The notes beneath the pieces were generated by a model. That model was not told where the DNA came from. It did not search any database and was given only the letters and a program-made list of their open reading frames with translations. A DNA stretch of 64,000 bases from Trema orientale (taxonomy: Eukaryota > Streptophyta > Magnoliopsida > Rosales > Cannabaceae), in NCBI GenBank assembly GCA_002914845.1, contig JXTC01000167.1:564746-628745 (forward strand), read 5' to 3'. The translations under genes and the position numbers were made by a program. How positions within the stretch are numbered: position 1 is the first letter of the stretch; every line of letters starts with the position of its first letter. Positions 29,887-41,800 of the stretch are shown piece by piece.

Positions 29887-31380
29887 TGTTAGAAAATGGG
29901 TTAAAGGAATGGGTTAAGTTTTTGGGCTTGACTTGGGCTTGGAAGCCCATATACATTATAAAGTCCAATTATGTGTATTAGAACCCATTTTCATGAGCCA
30001 TTTTGAAGCTAAAAGTTGAGTGGGACCCACATCTTGAAAATGAAAGGTCTTGGTGAATTCTTGTTCTCCTCCGCGAGTACATGAAATTCAAGTATTTACT
30101 TGCTCAAAATGGTAATAGGGTGAATGAGAAATTGTCACCCAAAGTGAGCTAAGTGAGAAGGAAAAAAGAGTGGGAATTGGTTAAAGTCCCACATGGAAAA
30201 TGAACACAAACCAAGAGGTGTTTATATAGAGTTGTCTAACTTTTAGTTAGTAACTTGATAAGCTGAGAGGCTCTCTCTGGCGCGCGCACGCAGGGGGGGT
30301 GCAAATCACGGGCCGGACAGCATGCGCTTGTGTGGGCACGAATGTAGGACCGAAAAGCCCACTCCGAATTGGGCCTCGTTTTGCACCTTGAAATATTTTT
30401 TTTTTCCTATCTCAAAGCCCAAAAGCATGAAACTGCCCAGAAACGTTTTGGATGCCAAGGCTTTTAACCAGATTAATGTTTTGATGCTCAAAACTGCCAA
30501 AGCATGAATGTGATGGCTGTTAATGGTTGTAACAGCCATGTTTATGGCCAAAAATGTTTTTGGATTTAATAAAATTTTTTTTTTCAGTTTTGCAAACAAG
30601 TCCTCCCTTGGAGACTATAAAAGGGAGTGCTACTCCTCCTCATTCTTTACACAAAAAAAAAAAACAGAAACTACCTTCTCTGATTTCTCTCTACTATCCT
30701 CTCTTAAGTGTTCTTGAGTTCTAGAGTTCTTCAAGTGTTCAAAGCGTAGCTACAGTTCTAGTGTGTTTGAGTTCAAAACTATCCAGTTTGTAGAGTGGAG
30801 GTGTTGGTGCTTCACCTGCTACTCTTCGTCGTTGTATCCTGGGAGACTGACGCTTGCAAAAGTCCTCAAGCATTCAAGTAGAGGGAGCGAATCAGTTTTA
30901 AGGACACTGTGTCCTACACAGGCCTCGGCGGTAAACAGAGCTACTAAATTTCCATTCAAGTTTAGAGCAAACTTTTGGTAACACTATATTTAAAGTTTAT
31001 TATAAAGTTTGTTATAATCGTTTATAACCTTATATATTGCATGATATTTGTTATATTCTCTTGCAACCTTATAAATTACATGTTAATTATTTCTTACAAT
31101 CTTAAAACTGAATATAGCTTTATATAAGGTTTATATTAGGTTGCATGCTAGAATTTATTTTATTAAATTCTTTATACTAGGTTGCATGNNNNNNNNNNNN
31201 NNNNNNNNNNNNNNNNNNNNNNNNNNNNNNNNNNNNNNNAAGTTTGTTATAATCGTTTATAACCTTATATATTGCATGATATTTGTTATATTCTCTTGCA
31301 ACCTTATAAATTACATGTTAATTATTTGTTACAAATTTAATTTCAATTTAAAACTTAAAAATAATAACCATGAAATCCTT
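29887..31380. mobile_element. Probable single LTR (Copia-like), broken fossil
   Basis: It begins TGTTAGAAAATGGG, a typical LTR start. It contains a TATA box (GACTATAAAAGGGAG, about 30612-30626) with a leader-like stretch behind it, and no internal coding region follows. This pattern fits a solo or truncated LTR. The right end is not clear because the region holds an N run with a duplicated flank. Age cannot be estimated because only one LTR is present. Confidence 0.5.
31189..31239. other. Assembly gap (51 N) flanked by a direct repeat
   Basis: The 90 or so bases at 31003-31092 (AAGTTTGTTATAATCGTTTA and onward) reappear almost unchanged right after the gap at 31240-31330. This is the usual signature of a failed contig overlap or an unresolved tandem repeat. 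Confidence 0.85.
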
Positions 31381-32526
31381 CTTCTTTTTTTTTCTTTTTT
31401 CAGTTACAGTGACGTATCCGCGTCTGCTAAAAGTCCTATTTTGTGGTAGTTAACGGAATTCAAGTTTAATGCCATGATAGAGACTTTTAAATGGTTATTT
31501 ATATTATATTCACCATGACCAATGTCCGTGGAATAGATATTGGACTTCCTTTGTGTCCACTCCAACGAAAACTTGGAACTTTTGATTTTGTTCAAAAACA
31601 ATAAAAAAAACAAAAAACAAAAACAAAACAAAACATAAGTTGACCATATCCTCTGTTATTGGTAGAATACTCACAAGTAACCTTTTTGTCAATATTGTTA
31701 CACTTTGGTAAGATATATTTCCCGTTTTTAATAGAACCAGAAACTATACTTTTTTTTTTTTCCTTTCGCTTTTTCCGGGTAAGCTTGGTAACCAATAACC
31801 ATAAACAATAAATCCACGTGCAATAAAATTTTAATTTATCTTACTATATTCAGTTTTATTGGATCTGGAGAAGAATTTTGGCTGGTGGACTAATCGAAGA
31901 AAGAGAAAAATCGTAATATTTATGGATTCTAGAGTTGAAACATGAGTGTATGGACGTGTAATTGGTTAAAAACTAGGAATAACAATATATAGTTATATAC
32001 TAGACAATGGCAGACCCCCAAAGTCTTCGGATTTGAAGGAGCTTATGATGACACTGCATGGGAAACTTGTTTCGCTATTTAATGCAAACTTGTTTCGCTA
32101 TTTAATGCAAACTTGTTTCGCTATTTAATGCAAGTGTGAGAAGTGAGAACTCCAAAGAGATAGCCATGTGAAATTTATGCTTAAAAAGAGAACAGAATAG
32201 AAAATCACAAGTTGCGAAAGAAGTTGACTAGGCCGTGTTTGGAAGTCAACAAGGCCACGCCAACACGCGGTAACGTGGCCTCCTATGCCCTCCATTCTGG
32301 TCATTAGGAAGCTTTTGCGGGGACCAGTCTAGTTAATGGTGTATTGACCCGGTCCACACACTTGCTCTGGAAAACTGAATAAAAAGACGAGATTGCCCCT
32401 GCTTAAACAGTACAAAATTTTAATTCTTCACACAATCAAATTCAACTTTAAAAAAAATGAAAATCCCATCCCCACAATCTCAAAAATCTCGTGGAGAATC
32501 GAATTACAGAAGAAAAGACCAGCCCA

Positions 32527-32558
<32 letters not shown>

Positions 32559-32587
32559 ATGAACTCAACAAATCTGAACCACCATGT
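31381..32587. other. Intergenic downstream of the DUF761 gene
   Basis: AT-rich. It holds the DUF761 3' flank on the right, an (AT)n-rich patch at 32530-32560, and the 23-bp triplicate listed separately. No gene is seen. Confidence 0.5.
32063..32131. repeat. Three perfect copies of a 23-bp unit
   Basis: AAACTTGTTTCGCTATTTAA plus TGC is repeated three times without a change. There are no spacers and no neighbouring cas-like genes, so this is a minisatellite. Confidence 0.9.
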
Positions 32588-33145
32588 TCATAGTGACACC
32601 TGCCTCTGCATTCTCATCTCTTCATAAAACCTCTCGATGAACCTCTCAGCTCGCAAATCAATTGAACCATCATCATCTTCATCGTCTTCTTCTTCTTCAT
32701 TATCTCCCCAATCCAACGGCTCCGGAAAAACCCCACCCTTGACTTTGACATCTTCATCAACGGCTGGTAGAGCATCGAGTTGCAGAGAACAATCTCCATG
32801 AAGATCTCCTCTTTCATCTCGAAAGCTACCCAAACATTGGCAAAGAAAGAGCATGGAATACACTCGTTGAAGGCTTATTCCATTCCCAAACAACTCCTTT
32901 CTTCGGTTATAACCAATAAGAGGACGACGAGTACTCTTAGAAGGAGAAAATTCATATTCTGTGATAAACCCATAATTGTGATATTGCTTGTTCTGAAGAA
33001 GCTTGACCTTGACCCTCCTCAGCTTCTGCAATTTCATAAACAAAACAAGCTTAGGGATAATGGGTTTTCTCATTTTGGCCACAAAGATAGAAACTTTGAG
33101 CATTTTCGAGACTTTGTGGAAGATGGGCAATCTTTTCCTAGGCAT
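32588..33145 (-). CDS. DUF761 (cotton-fiber-type) domain protein
   Basis: Single exon, 185 residues. The start is ATG at 33145 (MPRKRLPIFHKVSK), since the frame upstream of it begins only with a GTG. The N terminus is basic, followed by a KMRKPIIPKLVLF segment, a Tyr/Phe-rich middle (YHNYGFITEYEFSPS), a long acidic run (NEEEEDDEDDDG), and the signature C-terminal motif SIDLRAERFIERFYEEMRMQ. That motif (VDLRADEFI.RFYEQL..QR in relatives, from memory) defines the plant DUF761 family, whose molecular role is poorly known. Members respond to stress and hormones. Length and order are normal. A TATA-like TTTTATAATAAG lies about 170 bases upstream. The gene is separated from ECA by an LTR remnant. 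Confidence 0.88.
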   Translation of the reverse strand: MPRKRLPIFHKVSKMLKVSIFVAKMRKPIIPKLVLFMKLQKLRRVKVKLLQNKQYHNYGFITEYEFSPSKSTRRPLIGYNRRKELFGNGISLQRVYSMLFLCQCLGSFRDERGDLHGDCSLQLDALPAVDEDVKVKGGVFPEPLDWGDNEEEEDDEDDDGSIDLRAERFIERFYEEMRMQRQVSL

Positions 33146-33311
33146 TTTGTCGAACACTTGCTAGGCAAAGTGTCTCAGTGAAGTTGAAGCTTTTGAAAGG
33201 GCTAAGCTTGATAGGTGGAGCCATGAGAGGTAGAGAGGTTTAAAAGGTGAAGGAAAGTAGCTCCAAGGAGCCAAGCTGTAAAAAGGTAGGTGTGGTCGGT
33301 AGCACTTTGGA

Positions 33312-33323
33312 CTTATTATAAAA
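33312..33323 (-). promoter_or_regulatory. Probable TATA box of the DUF761 gene
   Basis: TTTTATAATAAG on the minus strand lies about 170 bases before the start codon. It is the best TATA candidate in the upstream 300 bases. Confidence 0.45.
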
Positions 33324-33467
33324 CGAATAAGAAGCTAGCCGTTGAAGCCTCATGGGTTCCTTCCTTTTAAACCTTTCCCTCTAAGTTTTCAAGTTTGAAA
33401 CTTTTACCAGTTTCAACCTTTAAGGTTCAGCCTTTTGGAAGAGAGAATATTTATATAAATTATACAT

Positions 33468-33683
33468 GGTTGCCAATCCGGTAGGTATTTTTTTTTCTAG
33501 CCGTTGGATCATTATCTAATAATGATCTAACGGCTAAAATGAGATGCATGAAAAGACGTACATTATTAATGCTTTTTCTCTCTCATATTTTTTAATATAA
33601 AAAAATGTGCAAAAAAATTTTTCATTGGCCCAATTGATACTTATGCATAGGTAAAAAAAAAAATACCTACTGGATTGGTGCCC
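33468..33683. mobile_element. MITE, family M1, copy 3 (best ends)
   Basis: The left end GGTTGCCAATCCGGTAGGTA and right end TACCTACTGGATTGGTGCCC are inverted repeats over about 20 bases with few mismatches. The core palindrome AGCCGTTGGATC...GATCTAACGGCT sits near the left end, so this copy is reversed relative to copies 1, 2 and 4. The insertion is about 320 bases upstream of the DUF761 start codon. Confidence 0.8.
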
Positions 33684-34015
33684 ATTATAGATGGATCTGC
33701 ATTGTGTGCAATGTAACCATATAATTTAAAGAGTGAGATAATCTAGGAGTTTAATTGTATTTGTAACCATTCGAAAATGTTGATGTAGGTTTTGATTTAC
33801 GGGTATTATGAAAAAAAAAAAAACAGATATTTAAATAATATAATCTAAATTTTTGAGCGAAACTTTATATAATGCTAAAGTAATCAATATTACTTTTTGC
33901 TCCGAAGTAATCAATATTACTCTACTTGAACTAGTTTCAATTTCTTACAAAGTAAAATTAAAATATGTTTGTTCGAATATGATAAATTTGTCCTATATAT
34001 TTTATGGTATATATA
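33684..34015. other. Intergenic
   Basis: AT-rich. A 17-base phrase around GTAATCAATATTACT is duplicated at 33878-33920. No gene is seen. Confidence 0.5.
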
Positions 34016-35352
34016 TCTATACTATTAATAGAAGCATGGATGGGCATTGGGAATCAGACCATTCCTATTTCCTCTGCTCATCCTGTTTCACCAGTTTTTT
34101 TTTTTTTTAACTTTAATTTGTACATGTGAGTTGCACAAAGCCCATAGTTGTGGACACGTTTGTGGGCTGTACTGTACTATTAGTCATCTGTGTTGAGGCT
34201 CAGGCAGTATTTTTTTTTTTTTTTCACACACTACAAGTCAAGTTATTTTTATACAGGTCAAGTTACTTTTATAGGGCAATATATTGGGCCTTTATTTAAG
34301 TAATCATATGTAAATGAATTGGACCTGCTAGATTTCTCATTCATTTCACTTAGATATTAAACTTGGACCTCCTTATTCTCGTGAGAAATTTACACCCCGT
34401 ACTCAATTTTATCACTTATTTTCAAAAATACCGGTTTTTAATTTTTCCTTTCAAAAATACCTATTTTTATATAACACATTTCATGTGCAAAATATGAGTA
34501 GTATATATTTACAATATAAATTTTTACACATGCAATATACATTTTATGTGTAAAATATGTACAGTATATATTTACAATGTAAATATTTACCATAATTTAC
34601 ATTATTCGAAATTGATCTTGTTTTTTATATGATAAATTTTATTTAGTTTTTTATATAGATATGAAACAGATAAATTTCTTTCCTTTAATTCCTTTATTAA
34701 TTCTTTTATTGTTTTCTTAATTTCGTTATTTTTTTTTTTTGGCTTAGTCTTTTGGGTTTTCAAGGCAGTATCCAGTAGGAATTGATTTTGTTAGCCCGTT
34801 CCTTTCTTTATTATCATAAGTTTTTTTTTTTGTTTAACAATTTTTTTTTTCCTTTTGAATTTTATTTCACACTTTTAATTTTTCTTTTCAAATAACTATT
34901 TTAAATTTTTTGAACACTATATATATATAGGGTGTTTCTTCTATTAACAACTAATAATAATGTTTCTCAGATGTAAAAATATACTAATTAATTGGTTGAT
35001 AAGTTACTTAACAATTACATAATAATAATTATATGTTAATGCATAAATAATAAATCTAGCTAATAAAACATTGGCTATAGTATATATGTATAAATGAAAT
35101 TTCTTATTGTTTTTCTATTTCTATACAAAAGAAAATGAAAATAATTAACTACTTTATATTTATCATATTTCAGAGCGAAAAAGATATGTTATACTCGTCA
35201 CATTTTCAGTCTTTGTTTTCTCACTGAAATTATTCTTAATAAGTAATATTAAATAATATAAAATTTAAATTACAATAATTAAATTGAAAGTATACATAAT
35301 ATTTAAGAAAAACAATGGGTCACGTGCCTTAGGCACGTGGCTTTGACACTAG
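34016..35352 (+). mobile_element. Non-autonomous Helitron A
   Basis: The 5' end is TCTATACTATTAATAG, preceded by A. The 3' end has a GC-rich hairpin (CACGTGCC-TTA-GGCACGTG, 35321-35339) followed by CTAG at 35349-35352 and then T. These are the three Helitron hallmarks: 5' TC, a 3' hairpin about 10 bases before CTRR, and insertion between A and T. There is no Rep/helicase frame. It carries an inner AT-rich repeat (34375-34600) shared with the elements at 59.5-61.5 kb. Confidence 0.8.
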
Positions 35353-35716
35353 TCTATATATATATTAAGCCTGAAGCTCAAAACTCTGATAGCTTTTTTG
35401 ATCACCATTTTATTTTAAAATTTTTAGAAAAATCCTAATTTTTTCATGATATGATTGGTCCTATCATTATTTTTCTTTGCTATGATTGGTTGTAATATAT
35501 ACATGTATTATATAATATTGTATTTAATTTAATATTAATGATAGCTTATAATAAATTTAATTCATCGAATAAATGGTTGTGCTACATTCGTCTCATCAAA
35601 ATAAATATAGAGATAAATATATTTTTTAATGTTGAAATATATTGAACCTAACTATACATTAGGCTTAATGTATGCAATATTAATACAACTCGCGCAAAGC
35701 GCGGTATAACGACTAG
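35353..35716 (+). mobile_element. Non-autonomous Helitron B
   Basis: It begins TCTATATATATATTAAGCCT directly after the CTAG of element A. It ends with the hairpin CGCGCAAAGCGCG (about 35692-35704) and CTAG at 35713-35716. Its length is 364 bases. Its interior differs from A and C, so it is another family of the same superfamily. Confidence 0.72.
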
Positions 35717-36376
35717 TATATATAGTAATACAAAGAAACATGAATGGACATTGGGAATTGTACCGTTCTTCTGTCTATCCTGCTTCACCTTTGTACTTTA
35801 TTATTTTATTTGTTTTTTTTTTTTATTTCGACATGTGCACGGAATTTACTGGAGCAATTATGTAAGAACATTTGGTTTTTTTTCATTATTATTATCATAA
35901 TAAAATTTACAGTAGGTCCCACATAATACATCTACCTTGAGATTTACCAATTTGCCATGTTCTCCCTTTTATACTTTTTTGGGAAATTCTTTTAATTTAT
36001 AAATGAACAATTTTCCTTAATCTTTTACTGGAAGTAAACAACTTTTCTTTAATAGCCATGTTAGATAAATTTGTCTATTACTTACTAAAATAGATGTTCC
36101 TTTTTTTTTTTTTTTTGCCTTTCGTTCTTTTTTTTTTTTTTTATTTTTGTTTTTTAAATGGTCCTGTGGAAGTTTACAAACATGTTTTGCATCTATCTTG
36201 TTTAGGAAGATCATAACTATAACAAAATATTGTAATTTTTCGCTTCATTTTTCATTAAATCATGTTTAATAGAAATAGTTAATTGTTTAATTGTAAATAA
36301 AATGCTCTAACACATGGGAGACCAAATTTTATAGTGTTTTCTTTCTAAATCATAGGAACTGGTAGTCTCTCTTTCT

Positions 36377-36429
<53 letters not shown>

Positions 36430-37082
36430 TGATTTCATATATTGTTTTGGCGTTTTACAATCTTGTGATTTTAAAGTTTCTGTTTCATTGTCAAAATATT
36501 ATATATGGACTTTTTTTTCTTTGAGTGAATACATATGAATGTTGATGATAAACTTTTAGCTAAATTCAAAAATAACATACTTATTATTAGAATTTGAATT
36601 AGATTTAACTAAATTATGCACACCATAATTTGAATTAGAATTAGAATTGTATCGTCCATTGCCCATTCTACTTGCTAAATTTTTTTTATTTGTTTTATAA
36701 TTTGTTTGTTTATTTCTCTTTTAAAGTAATTTTTAAATGTTTGATTAATTATTAATTTTGTTGTAAATGGGTCCCACTACTTACATTTATAGTATTTGTA
36801 TAAAATTGTTTGGAAACCGCAAAAAAGGCCCATTTTTGTTTTATGCATTTTAGTTAGAAATTAGACCACCAGTTCTTTATATATTAGAGAAATGCCATTT
36901 TATAAATTTTCACTTCTTACATAAAGATAAATGCTCTTTTCTTTAAAATAAAAATCAAATTTGCTACGTATTTTTTGTAAATAATTGAAATATACTTTTT
37001 ATTAGTTTTAGCATGCATATTAAAAAAAACAATTCCCTAAGCAAACGGGTCACATGCCTTAGGCATGTGGCTTATAAACTAG
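35717..37082 (+). mobile_element. Non-autonomous Helitron C (same family as A)
   Basis: It starts at the base after element B (TATATATAGTAATACAAAGA, with the usual TC changed to TA). The phrase CATGAATGGACATTGGGAAT matches GGATGGGCATTGGGAATC of element A. The 3' end is a hairpin (CACATGCC-TTA-GGCATGTG, 37051-37069) plus CTAG at 37079-37082 followed by T. It contains an (ATT)n tract. There is no coding capacity. Confidence 0.75.
36378..36430. repeat. (ATT)n microsatellite inside Helitron C
   Basis: About 17 uninterrupted ATT units. Confidence 0.95.
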
Positions 37083-37104
37083 TATATATATATATATATA
37101 TATA

Positions 37105-37287
37105 GGGCACCAATCTAGTAAGTATTTTTTTTTACCCATACATAAGTATCATTTTGGTCAATGAAATTTTATCATGCATATTATTTTATTGTAAAAAGTA
37201 AGAGAAATATAGCATTAATGATGCACGTATTTTCATGCAACTCATTATAACCGTTGGATCACTATTAGATGGTGATCCAACGGCTTA
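37105..37287. mobile_element. MITE, family M1, copy 4 (right end missing)
   Basis: The left end GGGCACCAATCTAGTAAGTA and the core palindrome AACCGTTGGATC...GATCCAACGGCT match the family. The right terminal repeat is gone and the sequence runs into TA repeats. It sits 22 bases past Helitron C. Confidence 0.7.
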
Positions 37288-38985
37288 TATATATATAAAG
37301 AAATCATCGTGATTATGCATTGTATTGCACAATAAGACTCATCATTGTTTTCCATGATTATAGTTTGAATACTATTTTACATTACTAACAAGGTAGAAAA
37401 TACAATAGATTAGATGCAAACTAAACGACAAAAAAAAAAAATTTACTTCTATCGCCTTTGATATAAAAAATAGTTTCTAAAATTTTAGTTATTTTATATA
37501 AAATACCCTATCTAAGAAGTTAAATTTAGTTTACTTTTCCCAAAAAAAAAAAGGTGGTCTTAAATATTAGTTCTTTTAATATGTATAGTTATAATAAATA
37601 ATGTTACCACTTTTTTATTTTTTTAAAAAAAAAAGAAAAGAAAAATGAGCTGCAAAATTTGATTTTTCTTTTTCAAAAATCGTGGATATTTTTTGACATT
37701 GTGTATATTCGTAAATCTTGGATATTTTGCAAATACCAAAAAATATGTCGACAATACCGTGGATATTTTTATCCAAGTTATTGACCAAGTGTATTTGTAC
37801 ATGTTGTATCTATGGAAAGATATTCGAACATTTTTATATTAATTTGTATTATATTCCAATTAGCTAATAAAATAACAAAAGACGTTAGAGGATCTCTTTA
37901 ACTAGTGGATATGGTTCGTCTTCTCTTCTGTTAAAGAATGAGTTTCATACAGATCTTTAGTTGCATTTATTTATTTTCAAGTTCTGTGCGATCGATCTTA
38001 GTCTTTTCCAAAGTGTATATACATATTACATTGCGTAAAGTTAAATCTATATCCGCAGAGTACCTCTAGCTACTTCATTTCATGAAAAATAATAGGTGTG
38101 CTTAGGTGAGGTCAGTAATGCTAATCAAGCACTTAAATGACAGTGACAAAACTTGCAAAAAAGGAACAGCTCTGCCTCTTATATATGTTTGAGTGATTGA
38201 CCGCATAAAACGGCACTAATAATTTGTATAATTAAGAAATCTTCCCAGTTTTCAGCGGGTGTAATAAAAAAGAAATAATGCCTTTCCTTGAGATTATTTC
38301 AGTTTTCAGCTATTCATATTAATTTTCACTTTCCTCTAGCGAGGGCAATATTGACTTTGACATGTTCCTAAACTTCTAAAGCGTTTTTGGTATGCATGTC
38401 TCTTGAATTTGTGGTCAATCAACAACGTCGGCTTTGAAAGAAAAAGTTGGTGATTAGATCCCAAAAATCTATATATAAAATTGTGGCACTTAACTCCACA
38501 CTGTTAATGACGGTTAAATTGGTAATGAGTTATTAACGTATTTGTCCCTTGTAGTTGTCGTGGATTAGCACTATAGTCCCTAAATTCGTCGTAAGTTGGC
38601 ACGTTTGTCCACCTAAAAATACACCGTGTATGCCAAAATCTGTTATAAGTTTAATTGAAATATGCAATTGATACTATGGGGTTAATCGCCAAAATTTGTA
38701 AGACAAGGGATTTGATTGCAAAAAAAAATCAGGGGATTGTCAATCCATCATAACTTCAAAGGAGAAACGTGCCAAAAACTCAATTTTAAAAAGAAAACAA
38801 TGGATTAAAAAAATAAGAAAAGAAAAAAGATATACTATGTTTTAGTTTATAGGGCAAAACTATAGTACGGTAAAGAAAGTTTGAATCTGTAGTGTGGTAT
38901 AGAAAATTTGAACCATTGGTGTGTTCACTACTTTCGAATACGGATGTTAAAAAAACCGACATACAAGGAAAATTGATCGCGAACC
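37288..38985. other. Intergenic, AT-rich
   Basis: I see no gene. The segment at 38480-38780 has the look of a decayed TIR element (short phrases such as TTGGCACGTTTGTCC and GAAACGTGCCAAAAA facing each other), but I could not fix its ends. Confidence 0.45.
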
Positions 38986-40481
38986 TCACCGCACTAACCG
39001 TTGTGGTTTTTTTCACTTATATGATTTGGTGCACTTTATAAAATCTTCAAACTGCACAATGCAATTTGGGGCGCAGTTTGGAGAAATATATTTGTGGTTA
39101 AAATCGCACCACAAAAAATTTATATGATGTTTTTAAGTGTTTTTTTCTTTTTTTTTTTTTTACTCTTTCTGACTTTTTGTTTAGAACTTTTAATATCATG
39201 TGTTATAATTTTAGAAGTAGATTGTAATTGATATTTTTTTCTTATGAAATAATTAATTTAGAAGTAAAGATATGTTAAATTTCAATTGTTCAAACTTGTC
39301 AAACTAAGGCCTAAGTTGTGCTCAAGTCTTAAAGATTATTACTCAAACTGTAGAAACCGAACTACACCACAAATATAGGTAAGGTTTAGTTTGGTTTGGT
39401 TTCTTCTAATTACTTCAAATTAACTGCACAATTTGGGAATAGACATAAACTGCATGTGCGGATTGATGCACAACATGAGGAGTGAAATCAGCCAAATTGC
39501 ACTGCTAATTCCCCTACTTTCCAAAGTTTTGATTCAATAAAAAGAATTGTTAAGCCCACTAGAATGCAATGAAACCTAAACCACATTGTTTGAAATCAGC
39601 ACCTAAAGATTGTCTTTGAGAATGAGTTCAATATTTTTTTCTAAGCGAAGGAGTCTCGAGTTTGGAGGATGAATCAGTTATAAATAAGGAGTAAAACGCA
39701 ACATGAAAAAGTTTGGGACCAAAAATCTACAAAAATGGATAAAATAAATTACCAAAACATAGAATGAAATTAAAACTGGTAATTTGCTAGAATACAAGAA
39801 TTTAATTTAGTATTTTCTCATGTTTTATAGGCACCAAAATTTTATCAGGTTCCTTCAAATATATACTCTTATCTAGGAGTTAACTGCCCAAACTGAACCA
39901 ATAATCCGTATAGTGCGGTGTGGTTATTTTAATTCGTGGTATAGTTTAAGGTCCAGTTTTTCTATACCGCTGTGATGTGGTGTGGAATGCAGCATAAGTT
40001 GTCTATTTCCGCTATTAATCGCACTGCATAGTATATACAATGTATATCTAATTCAAAGAATATTCTTATATACTAAGTTCTAATATATTCTAAAATTCTT
40101 AGATAAAGTCAAATGAATGAGGATTTATAATTTTGTTATTTGCTGTAATGTTGTCTGAATGATATTTAAAATTTTAAATTTTAGACATTTGCATTCTACT
40201 TCATTTAGATTGGGTTGCATATTATTAAGATGTTACTTTTTAAATGATTTTATTTTTATAATTATAACTTGTTGAAGATTGTTTCTTAAATTTGGCTCAA
40301 ATTAGTTAAGGTTCATATCAAGAGTCCAAACCGTATAAATTATACCGCACTAAATCACATAATGTGGTGTGGTTTGGTGCGGTTAATAATTTTTTTAAAT
40401 CGCATTAGTTAAGATTTTCTTTTAATGTGCTTTACGATTTGGTTAAAAAATTTCACATACTATTATACGTGCTCACCCCTA
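38986..40481. mobile_element. Decayed hAT-like remnant
   Basis: The right end reads GTGCTCACCCCTA, the common terminal repeat of one group of plant hAT elements (TAGGGGTGAGCA in reverse). Upstream, GCGGTGTGGT and its complement ACCGCAC recur many times (38990, 39100, 39905, 39960, 40340), as in subterminal repeats of such elements. I found no left terminal repeat and no transposase, so the left border is only approximate. Confidence 0.4.
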
Positions 40482-41381
40482 CTCTTATCATTTGCTTAAT
40501 TTTGTGCTCTCTAAAATGTGCTCTGTTGTGCAGAGAATATATACCTATTTAGACAGCTCGTTTTCGTAGAACAGTGTCATGTATTAGCATTAACAATTAT
40601 ATAATTAGTTAAAACCTCTTATGAAATACTACATATACATTTCTCCACTCAAGTTCAAATGTCTTTTTTTTTAATAATTATTATTCATCATAGTAACAGT
40701 TCATATTAACAGTACTAATTTAAAAATGAAGAAAAGATTTATAAAAACAAAGCGAAACAAATTTTTTGCTGCGTGTAGGTGATTCCAATTTATAATTATA
40801 CGTTGTTTTGTACCGAAGCATACAGACATGCATATAAATACGTACGACATTGGAATTCGGCAGGTGAAGTCTTCCTTTCTCTTTACACATTCCCCCTTTT
40901 CCGAGTCACTTTGTAAATTAATGATAATGGCTCTCTTTTGTCAAGGTGCTTTAACTAATAGCTCAAGGAATCGATAGCTCTCCCTTTGTTTTCTTGAACA
41001 AGAATCGACTTAAATTAAATTAATCAAAATGGCGATATTTTTAATTTTAATCTCTCTCTTCATGTGGGGTCCGCAAATCAAAAATTCCAAACACTACCTT
41101 GTTCGGTACACCTTCCACATCTTGTGGTTGATGTATATTCTCAAATCAGTCTTAAATAGCATGATTTGATTGGGGAAAAAATTATGTCACCTGGCCGCCA
41201 ACCACAGATGAGAATGAGGATGCATACACTGATTTAAAATTACAATGCTTTAATTATTGTGCACAAAATAACGAAAGAACATACCTAGCAAGTAGAGAGT
41301 TTAGAAGACATAAAACACTAAATAAAATAAACGCCCCAAGAGAAATTTCACATACTATTTTTATGTTCACCTAGCTAAGGG
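40482..41381. other. Intergenic
   Basis: AT-rich. No gene or bounded repeat was recognised. Confidence 0.5.
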
Positions 41382-41455
41382 TGTTAGGAAATTTAATAAT
41401 TTCCTATATGGATATGGACCACATATCATGTTAATTGTGTTGAGTCATTTTATTT

Positions 41456-41800
41456 TGGGAAAATTACACAATATACGGTATTTCTGAAAAAAAAAAAATT
41501 TGAAAAATATGGTGGTGCGGTATCGTTTTTATTAGAAAAATACTATTTTTTTAAAATATTTAGAAAAATACCACTTTTTAAAATAGTAACTAGTTTTTAG
41601 AAACTGGTAATTAGTAATCAAAGATATTTATAACTAGTATATAACTGGTAACCAGTAACCAGTTTTCTGAAACCGGTAACCAGTAACTATTTTAAAAATG
41701 ATATTTTTCTAAATATTTTTTTAAAAGTGATATTTTCCTAATAAAAACCTTAAGAAAATTAGAAAAAAGTCTGACTTTTGTATATTTTTAATTCTTTTCG
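41456..41800. repeat. Inverted-repeat (foldback) insertion in the Copia LTR
   Basis: Two arms face each other around a centre rich in GGTAACCAGTAACCAG. The left arm contains ATTAGAAAAATACT and AAATACCACTTTTTAAAAT, and the right arm contains ATTTTAAAAATGATATTTTT and AGTGATATTTTCCTAAT. The sequence type also occurs in the array at 49660-49980. It probably inserted into this LTR copy. Confidence 0.5.

Noticed and set aside
32063-32131. CRISPR-like repeat
   Set aside because: The three 23-bp units abut without spacers, and the genome is a plant. It is a minisatellite.
33146-33157. DUF761 start at 33157
   Set aside because: The codon is GTG. ATG at 33145 gives the start MPRKRLP and is used instead.
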